The position numbers and the translations under genes are program-made. A stretch of 10,409 bases of DNA from Actinomycetota bacterium (GTDB taxonomy: Bacteria; Actinomycetota; Actinomycetes; S36-B12; UBA10799). Below are positions 6,162 to 10,409 of this stretch, piece by piece. The stretch covers positions 1-10,409 of the forward strand of contig JAUPKM010000655.1 in assembly GCA_030837445.1 (NCBI GenBank), given 5' to 3'. The notes under the pieces are model-generated. The model was not told the origin of the DNA and ran no database searches. It was given only the letters and a program-made list of their open reading frames with translations. Position 1 is the first letter of the stretch. Each line of letters opens with the position of its first letter.

Positions 6162-6173
6162 CCTATTAATAGG
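6162..6173. repeat. Perfect AT-rich palindrome CCTATTAATAGG
   Basis: A 12-base perfect palindrome in G+C-rich surroundings. It could be an operator or include a -10 box (TATTAA) for transcription of the leader. A related palindrome CCTATATAGG occurs at 9421-9430, and the half-site TTAATAGG at 2131-2138. Confidence 0.4.
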
Positions 6174-6304
6174 GCCGGCAGGCCCTGCGACTCATCGTCG
6201 TCGCAGTCCCTGATCGCTCCCGGCCCTGCAACAGTCGGACTAGCCGTCCGCTTGCGCGGACTGTCCGTAGGGTCTGACACCATCTGTCACACCGGTAACA
6301 CCTC

Positions 6305-7507
6305 CTACGGGGTGCTGGTTAACCGGTAGTGGTTGACCTTGTTCAGCGTCACCGTGTATCCCTGCCCGGTTTTGACCAGCCAGCCCTGCCGAGCCAACTC
6401 CCTGATAGCGGCCTGGACCCGGTCCTCGTGGCCCAGGTCGTAGCGGGTCGCCAGTAGGGACGCTGCGGTGGTCATCGTCAGGTCGGTGGTGGCTTCGGCT
6501 GCGATCGCCTCAATCACCTTCCGCATCTGTTTGTCCCGTGGGCCGGTAGTCGCCGTAGCGGCGTCGGCCCATTCCCCGGTGAGGGCGTTGGCGGTGGCCC
6601 GGTAAGCGGACACCGCCGGTCTGGGTTTGGGGTGTCTGGCGGCGAACACCTTCGTCGGCGCCATCAGTGTCGAGAGCCACTTCAGGTCCGTGCCACCGGA
6701 GTCCCGGTAGGCCCGCACGATCCGCTGGTCGAACGCCGACGTGGAACCCGTCAGCAGGATTCCGTTTCTGTACACCGCCAGCATGTGACGGGACAGCGTC
6801 TCCCAACGCTGCCCGTCAGCGGCCTCGGAGATCTGCTTGAGCGATTCCCTGATCCATCTTTCGACCAGCCTGCGCTCCTTCGGGGTGAGCCGGGTCGGCT
6901 TCAGCCCGACCTCGGCCTCGCGCAGTTCGATCTCGTGCAACTCCTGGTCGCTTCCGACCATCGTTTCGCGCCACGCGGCTTCGATGTCGGCGGGAAGAAC
7001 CGCCGGCTCCAGGTACGGGTACAGCCGGTTGTAGGACACCGACGAGTACACCGCGTCCTCGGGGCGGTCCAACCGCCGCCACGAGGTGGCGCCTTTGACG
7101 TGACTTCCCAACGCCAGGAAGTCGATACCGGGGAACTTCTGCGACAGCCTCTTCGACGTTCGCAACGGCTCCCCTTCGACCCGGAACATCAGATGCACGT
7201 TCCTGTCTGAGGAGGGCGTCGAGAACGTGGCGGTGGGTGGAAGCGGCCCGAAAGCCGCTTCCAGATCCTCCAGCCGCCCACCCCGGTCGTAGTCCACGTC
7301 GATCACCACGATCAACCCGTCGAGAACCACGCCGTAGGTGGACACCCGGTGCTGCGCCGCCAGAGCGCGGCGCTGCCCCGCCGCCGCCAGGGACGGATTC
7401 GGCCACTCCCGAAACGGAACGCCGTCGCCGTCGTAGGGGAACACCTCCAGACCCAGACCGCGATACCAGTCGATCGCCGCCTGCCGGCGCTCCGCGGTAG
7501 TGCTCAT
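6305..7507 (-). CDS. Bifunctional DNA primase/polymerase (PrimPol, AEP superfamily)
   Basis: A 400-aa archaeo-eukaryotic-type primase/polymerase that would prime and copy the element's own DNA. The catalytic core lies in residues 10-145: WYRGLGLEVFPY at the N-terminus, VVIDVDY with the metal-binding D70/D72, STPSSDRNVHLMF with H105, and GIDFLALGSHVKGAT with D129. A helical middle follows. The C-terminus resembles a winged helix (LTMTTAASLLATRYDLG to IRELARQGWLVKTGQGYTV, residues 343-385). There is no fused helicase domain; the helicase is the gene just upstream. The ATG at 7507 overlaps that gene's stop (ATGA), which settles the start; a frame that runs back to 7672 is shadow of the helicase. 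PrimPols of this type are common in actinobacterial integrative elements, plasmids and phages. Confidence 0.92.
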   Translation of the reverse strand: MSTTAERRQAAIDWYRGLGLEVFPYDGDGVPFREWPNPSLAAAGQRRALAAQHRVSTYGVVLDGLIVVIDVDYDRGGRLEDLEAAFGPLPPTATFSTPSSDRNVHLMFRVEGEPLRTSKRLSQKFPGIDFLALGSHVKGATSWRRLDRPEDAVYSSVSYNRLYPYLEPAVLPADIEAAWRETMVGSDQELHEIELREAEVGLKPTRLTPKERRLVERWIRESLKQISEAADGQRWETLSRHMLAVYRNGILLTGSTSAFDQRIVRAYRDSGGTDLKWLSTLMAPTKVFAARHPKPRPAVSAYRATANALTGEWADAATATTGPRDKQMRKVIEAIAAEATTDLTMTTAASLLATRYDLGHEDRVQAAIRELARQGWLVKTGQGYTVTLNKVNHYRLTSTP

Positions 7508-8775
7508 CCGAGATCCAGGGTGACACCACGGGCGAGCTTGACCGGCTGCCGGAACGCCTCGTGACCGAGCACGAGGGCCTCCGAAGCCCTCGTGACCGCG
7601 GTATAGCGCCACCGCACCTTCGCCTCCCCGTCCCCGACGTTGGGATGATCTGCCACCAGCACACGATCCCACTCCGACCCCTGAGCCTTATGGACCGTCA
7701 GCGCCTCGGAGAACGATGCGATCACACAATCGGACTTGCGGTTACGCACCGCGTCATCCAACGCGGCCTGATCGATGAACCCGCGCTTGTCCACGATCAG
7801 CGACAACACCTCCCCGGTGTCGGAGACCGCCTCGACCGACCACGCCGGGAACTTCGCCGCCGACGCCTCGGCCTCACCGATCGCCTCAACAACCGCCGAG
7901 CCGCCGTTGAACACGCCGTACTCACGGCTGTTCTGCCAGAACGTGATCCGATCACCGAGCACCGGCTGATCAAGCGGCTTGCCCAGCGCACCACGCACCG
8001 CGTGGACGTAGCGCCACCGGTTGGCGTTGGAATGCACCAGGATCACATCGAAGTCCAGCAGGTTCACACCGGCCAACGGGACGATCACCTCCGGGGGGAT
8101 CGGCGTGTTGGCCCTGGCCGCTGCCGCCACCTCGGCCAGCACCGCCTGCGATCCGAACCGGTGCTTTCCCTCCAGCCGGGAATCCGGCGTCTGCGAGAAG
8201 AACAACGGGTCACTGGTGGGCGACAACTCGACCGGCGGTAGCTGCGCCGGGTCACCGACCGCCAGGATCGGCCTGCCGAACGACTTCAACTGGTTGGTGA
8301 TCCGACCCGAGACCATCGACGCCTCGTCCACGATCAACAGGTCAACATCGTCCAGCGTGGTCCGCAACGTCCACTGAAGATCCCGCTGTCTCTTCAGGCT
8401 GTCCTTGAGGGCCTCGCGGTCCTGCTCGCACAGGTCCGCGTGCCGCAACATCTCGTTGAGCCGGCGAACCTCGGCCATAGCCGTGTGATTCGGCGTGTAG
8501 ATCAGCGAATGGATCGTCTGCGCGGAGTCAAGTCCTTTGCGCCGCAACACATCCGCTGCCTTACCCGAGAACGTGCACAGCGCGTACCGGATACCTTCGG
8601 CCTCGCAGATCCGCACCACCTCGGCCAGCAGTGTGGTCTTCCCCGACCCGGCGTGCCCACCGAGCCGGTAGATCTGCGGCAGCTTCGGATCGACCACCCG
8701 CGCCAACAACCAAAACCGGATATCGGTCAGCGCCGCATCCTGCGAGGCGTCCAACCCGATCGTCGCCGCCGTCAT
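7504..8775 (-). CDS. SF1 DNA helicase, RecD/Dda-like
   Basis: A 423-aa ATP-dependent helicase that would unwind DNA for the partner PrimPol. All the SF1B motifs are visible: Walker A GHAGSGKTT (residues 40-48), motif Ia TFSGKAADVLRRKG (68-81), Walker B LLIVDEASMV (146-155), motif III LAVGDPAQLPPV (171-182), the UvrD_C_2-like motif V ALTVHKAQGSEWDRV (358-372) and motif VI WRYTAVTRASEALVL (389-403). It is short compared with RecD2 and lacks its N-terminal domains, so it resembles phage-type Dda helicases. The ATG start overlaps the stop of the 60-aa gene, and its own stop overlaps the PrimPol start, so all three are translationally coupled. Confidence 0.93.
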   Translation of the reverse strand: MTAATIGLDASQDAALTDIRFWLLARVVDPKLPQIYRLGGHAGSGKTTLLAEVVRICEAEGIRYALCTFSGKAADVLRRKGLDSAQTIHSLIYTPNHTAMAEVRRLNEMLRHADLCEQDREALKDSLKRQRDLQWTLRTTLDDVDLLIVDEASMVSGRITNQLKSFGRPILAVGDPAQLPPVELSPTSDPLFFSQTPDSRLEGKHRFGSQAVLAEVAAAARANTPIPPEVIVPLAGVNLLDFDVILVHSNANRWRYVHAVRGALGKPLDQPVLGDRITFWQNSREYGVFNGGSAVVEAIGEAEASAAKFPAWSVEAVSDTGEVLSLIVDKRGFIDQAALDDAVRNRKSDCVIASFSEALTVHKAQGSEWDRVLVADHPNVGDGEAKVRWRYTAVTRASEALVLGHEAFRQPVKLARGVTLDLG

Positions 8776-8954
8776 CGTGCATCACCGACCCCGGCGACAG
8801 CCTCGACCGCCGCACGCCGAAGCCGCCCCAACTCCTGGCGCGCCTCGTTGCGCTGGATACGCACCCGAGCACACTCCGACCGCAGCCGGCGCAGCTCCCG
8901 CTGAGCCGAGACCGGCCACACATCGCTTTCGACGTGGTCATCTTCGAAGTCCAT
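8772..8954 (-). CDS. Small coiled-coil protein, 60 aa, first gene of the replication operon
   Basis: A short protein with an acidic N-terminus (MDFEDDHVESD) and then a charged helix (AQRELRRLRSECARVRIQR and on) that is probably a coiled coil. Its family is unknown. The ATG at 8954 is well supported by AGGAGG seven bases upstream; the longer frame starting at 9011 would place this ribosome binding site inside the gene. The stop overlaps the helicase ATG. By position it may be a helicase-loading, initiation or dimerising partner of the helicase and PrimPol. Confidence 0.75.
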   Translation of the reverse strand: MDFEDDHVESDVWPVSAQRELRRLRSECARVRIQRNEARQELGRLRRAAVEAVAGVGDAR

Positions 8955-9033
8955 CGACTTACCTCCTGGTGTCATGCGCCGTCCAGGGCGCAGCGAACAG
9001 CACCGCCGCACGCGGTGCCGGTGAGCGCCCGCA

Positions 9034-9046
9034 AGCCGATTCGGCT
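9034..9046. promoter_or_regulatory. Dyad operator-like site upstream of the replication operon
   Basis: AGCCGA-T-TCGGCT is a perfect 13-base dyad about 80 bases upstream of the 60-aa start. The size and position suit a repressor site, or the start of the operon's leader. No clear promoter boxes are seen. Confidence 0.3.
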
Positions 9047-9062
9047 GCGAACGCGCGAAGAA

Positions 9063-9087
9063 CCCGTCTGAGATCGACTCAGACGGG
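9063..9087 (-). terminator. Intrinsic terminator-like hairpin upstream of the replication operon
   Basis: CCCGTCTGAG (9063-9072) and CTCAGACGGG (9078-9087) form a perfect 10-base stem with a 5-base loop, followed on the minus strand by TTCTTCG. It would end the 49-aa gene's transcript or attenuate the helicase/PrimPol operon. Confidence 0.6.
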
Positions 9088-9090
9088 CGT

Positions 9091-9139
9091 ATACCCCTGC
9101 GGGTATGTCTCCTGTCGGGAGAGCCGCAGACAGCGGCTC
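9091..9139 (-). repeat. Cluster of three further hairpins after the 49-aa gene
   Basis: ATACCC/GGGTAT (9091-9106), TCTCC/GGAGA (9108-9122) and GAGCCGC/GCGGCTC (9121-9139, 7-base stem) lie between the 49-aa stop and the terminator-like hairpin at 9063. The second and third overlap and could be alternative structures. Confidence 0.45.
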
Positions 9140-9147
9140 AGAATCGG

Positions 9148-9297
9148 CTACGGAGCCTCAAGCGCCTTCAGCTTGCGTCGGGCATCGATACACGCCTGGC
9201 GATACCGAGCCTGCGCGTCCCGTAGACACTGTGGGCAGTGCCCAGAACGGGTACGGCTTGAGAACCGGTGGCCGTTTCGGCAGATGTTCGCAATCAC
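9148..9297 (-). CDS. Very small zinc-ribbon-like protein, 49 aa
   Basis: A 49-codon gene too short for most gene finders. The product opens VIANICRNGHRFSSRTRS and continues GHCPQCLRDAQARYRQACID, then ends in a basic helix. C6-x3-H10 with C21-x2-C24 makes a plausible zinc knuckle. Support comes from its good protein-like composition, the terminator-type hairpins directly after its stop, and its place ahead of the replication operon. The GTG start at 9297 follows a tract of ten G (9311-9302) that takes the place of a ribosome binding site. It could be a small DNA-binding regulator. The family is not recognised. Confidence 0.62.
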   Translation of the reverse strand: MIANICRNGHRFSSRTRSGHCPQCLRDAQARYRQACIDARRKLKALEAP

Positions 9298-9301
9298 CGA
9301 A

Positions 9302-9311
9302 CCCCCCCCCC
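9302..9311. repeat. Homopolymer of ten C (G on the minus strand)
   Basis: A run of ten identical bases ends four bases before the GTG of the 49-aa gene, just where its ribosome binding site should be. Such runs change length by slippage during replication and are prone to sequencing error. Confidence 0.8.
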
Positions 9312-9323
9312 ACTCTCTCTTGG

Positions 9324-9338
9324 TTGATCGCTGATCAA
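9324..9338. promoter_or_regulatory. Operator-like dyad upstream of the 49-aa gene
   Basis: TTGATC-GCT-GATCAA is a perfect inverted repeat with a 3-base centre, 27 bases upstream of the GTG at 9297. The geometry is typical of a dimeric helix-turn-helix repressor site. Confidence 0.4.
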
Positions 9339-9352
9339 AGTTGGCGACCAGA

Positions 9353-9416
9353 AGGCTCCGAGCGGCCAGCGGCCTGCACCACCTGTGCAGCGCCGCCAGC
9401 CCCGCTCGGACGGCCT
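9353..9416. repeat. Large imperfect hairpin/cruciform
   Basis: AGGC (9353-9356) pairs with GCCT (9413-9416), TCCGAGCGG (9357-9365) with CCGCTCGGA (9402-9410), GCGGC (9369-9373) with GCCGC (9392-9396), and CTGCAC (9374-9379) with GTGCAG (9385-9390) around the loop CACCT. It follows the stop of the 274-aa gene by about 30 bases, so it could be a terminator, but its size also suits an origin or recombination site. Confidence 0.45.
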
Positions 9417-9420
9417 CTCA

Positions 9421-9430
9421 CCTATATAGG
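9421..9430. repeat. Perfect palindrome CCTATATAGG
   Basis: A perfect 10-base palindrome between the 274-aa gene and the large hairpin, with an AT-rich core resembling CCTATTAATAGG at 6162-6173. It may be an operator or contain a -10 box (TATATA). Confidence 0.35.
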
Positions 9431-9446
9431 AATACTCTCGCGGGTT

Positions 9447-10271
9447 TTACCGCCAACCGGGCTTTCGCAGATGATCGCGGTGCGTGAAGCCGGTTCCGCG
9501 CAGGTCAAGATCCCAGATGCCCTGCGGTTGCCGCTTCAGCACCGGCGGTCGGAACTGCCGCCTGCGGTCGGCCCGTATCTGTGCCATCTCTTCGGCATCC
9601 CGCATCTTCCGAATGTCACGCTCAGTCCACTTCGGTTCCGCGGGTGAGGGTTTCGCCGGGACCTTCGTGCCCCGCTTCTGGGCCTTAGCCACCGCCCGCT
9701 CCCAACGCTCCATCCCGTTTCGCCAATCCTTGGCACAACGGGATTCTTTCTCACCCGGTTTCGGCCTACAGGTCTGCGGAGGATTGCCTACACCGCGTGC
9801 ATCCTTTAGATCGAACGCCTTTTGCACACGGCAACTCTGGCAGCCACCACCGCCCTTCAGCATCTCCGGTGGGCAAGGATCAAGCGGCACCTCGCAGTCG
9901 ATCTCCGTGGGCGGCGAAGCGATCCACTCCCCGCACGTCCGGCAATAGAACCGCGTAGCGGTTTTCCACTCCGACTTCGGGTCCTTCTTCTCAAAGCTGT
10001 AACCGCCAGCTTCTTGGACTAGTTGCCGCAACACCGGAGATGGCCGAGCCTTCCCACCAACCTCCGATAGGCGGTCTTCCGTGTCATTTCCATCGGTTCC
10101 GAATTCAGCCGATTCGGACACCGCCACACGGGCGTAGTGATCCGGCAGCGTCGCCAGGTCGGACGTGTCGAAGTCGGCATCCTCCTTGTCCTTGTCGAAG
10201 GTGCTTTCTTCAAGGTCGTACGGGCGGGTATGCAGATCGCCCTTGTACTTCCTGCGCTTCGACTTACGCAC
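9447..10271 (-). CDS. Cysteine-rich hypothetical protein, 274 aa
   Basis: Not recognised. The N-terminus is very basic (RKSKRRKYKGD) followed by an acidic stretch (residues 20-70). The middle holds a probable zinc cluster: C110-x2-C113 (YCRTCGEW), C126, C133, C144-x2-C147 (GCQSCRVQKAF), C168 and C179. The C-terminal third is rich in lysine and arginine with repeated helical segments. Two zinc sites in a basic protein suggest nucleic-acid binding. The GTG at 10271 is the first usable start in this frame (no ATG, GTG or TTG back to the in-frame stop near 10350), with AGAAGG about eight bases upstream. It is transcribed towards the replication module. Its A/G content is closer to AT than the helicase gene. 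Confidence 0.72.
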   Translation of the reverse strand: MRKSKRRKYKGDLHTRPYDLEESTFDKDKEDADFDTSDLATLPDHYARVAVSESAEFGTDGNDTEDRLSEVGGKARPSPVLRQLVQEAGGYSFEKKDPKSEWKTATRFYCRTCGEWIASPPTEIDCEVPLDPCPPEMLKGGGGCQSCRVQKAFDLKDARGVGNPPQTCRPKPGEKESRCAKDWRNGMERWERAVAKAQKRGTKVPAKPSPAEPKWTERDIRKMRDAEEMAQIRADRRRQFRPPVLKRQPQGIWDLDLRGTGFTHRDHLRKPGWR

Positions 10272-10284
10272 GCAAGGAACCTTC

Positions 10285-10409
10285 TTATCGGTGTTGACCG
10301 TCTCCTTGGATGGCGACCAATGGGTGGTGGTTCGTCGTCGAGGTTGCCGACGGGGGTTTGTTCGGTCTGGGGTTCGTCGGCATCATCATCGTGCCGAGTA
10401 CCGCAGTGC
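10285..10409 (-). CDS. Possible C-terminal end of an upstream gene (partial)
   Basis: On the minus strand one frame runs from the window edge to a TAA at 10287-10285, 13 bases before the GTG of the 274-aa gene. The visible 40 residues (TAVLGTMMMPTNPRPNKPP near the start, then a polar tail) could be the end of a membrane protein. The clean spacing and third-position G/C bias support it, but a second frame is also open here, so the assignment is open. Confidence 0.35.
   Translation of the reverse strand, partial: TAVLGTMMMPTNPRPNKPPSATSTTNHHPLVAIQGDGQHR

Larger units (their letters stand above)
6053..6304 (-). promoter_or_regulatory. Highly structured 250-base leader or origin-like region
   Basis: The space between the PrimPol stop and the attenuator holds no gene but many perfect inverted repeats: 6061-6075 (GGCTTC/GAAGCC), 6083-6097 (CCCGT/ACGGG), 6103-6117 (GGCCGA/TCGGCC), 6171-6186 (AGGGCC/GGCCCT), 6185-6206 (CTGCGA/TCGCAG), 6246-6261 (GTCCGC/GCGGAC) and 6271-6293 (TGACA/TGTCA within a longer imperfect stem). 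It also holds the palindrome CCTATTAATAGG (6162-6173) and a tract of seven A. It may be a regulatory leader RNA, a non-coding RNA or a replication origin. Confidence 0.5.

Noticed and set aside
6053..6304. tRNA or tmRNA genes in the structured region
   Set aside because: A GGTTCAAG resembling a T-loop is present near 6096, but no matching T-stem, anticodon arm or acceptor stem can be drawn around it.
7508..7672. Extension of the PrimPol frame back to 7672
   Set aside because: The 55 extra residues are glycine/arginine-rich shadow of the helicase C-terminus, whereas the ATG at 7507 makes an ATGA overlap and begins the family-like sequence.
5081..8241. Long plus-strand frames opposite the 249-aa, PrimPol and helicase genes (for example 5081-5830, 6632-7210, 7561-8241)
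   Set aside because: They are antisense shadows produced by G+C-rich codons; their proteins are arginine/glycine-rich without any family pattern, while the minus strand has clear motifs.
8955..9011. Longer 79-aa version of the 60-aa gene
   Set aside because: A perfect AGGAGG would be buried inside it; the ATG at 8954 has ideal spacing.
3007..9297. Conjugative element (AICE) as the main reading
   Set aside because: PrimPol genes occur in such elements, but no FtsK/TraB-like translocase, Spd protein or relaxase is present and a TerS-like gene is; kept only as an alternative because the window is incomplete.
1..10409. CRISPR array or insertion sequence
   Set aside because: No regularly spaced direct repeats, transposase or terminal inverted repeats with target duplication were found by eye.

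Overview
The window looks like part of an accessory island in a high-GC actinobacterium, probably of the Nocardia/Rhodococcus/Gordonia/Mycobacterium group. The evidence is the strong G/C bias at third codon positions, the many GTG starts, the AGGAGG-type ribosome binding sites, the 4-base ATGA/GTGA gene overlaps and the family membership of several genes. The species cannot be named from the sequence alone.

Left part (1-2995, plus strand, visibly less G+C-rich): the 3' end of a C5-cytosine DNA methyltransferase gene, then two bases later a 441-residue protein that looks like its partner restriction endonuclease (PD-(D/E)XK type, possibly SacI-like). After a short spacer carrying an orphan antisense coding fragment come a 228-residue protein of no known function and a possible 40-residue overlapping ORF. 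This is an R-M cassette plus passengers, convergent to everything on its right.

Right part (3007-10409, minus strand, read from right to left): a possible C-terminal end of another gene at the window edge, a cysteine-rich 274-aa protein, a short 49-aa zinc-ribbon-like protein, a 60-aa coiled-coil protein, a RecD/Dda-like SF1 helicase and a PrimPol (archaeo-eukaryotic primase/polymerase). The last three are chained by ATGA overlaps and form a replication module. A densely hairpinned 240-base stretch follows, ending in a strong intrinsic terminator placed directly in front of the ribosome binding site of a 75-aa gene. Then come a 249-aa helical protein, a 142-aa coiled-coil protein, a 131-aa zinc-ribbon protein, a P27-like phage small terminase (TerS) and a 90-aa protein.

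A self-contained replication module (helicase plus PrimPol) together with a lone TerS, and without a large terminase, portal, capsid or tail gene in the window, is the signature of a phage satellite (PICI-like island) rather than a complete prophage. The R-M system sits at the far end, where such islands often carry defence cargo. An integrative conjugative element or a plasmid with phage genes remains possible, because no integrase, excisionase, transfer gene or attachment site is visible here. The intergenic DNA is unusually rich in inverted repeats, suggesting attenuation, terminators, operators and perhaps a replication origin.
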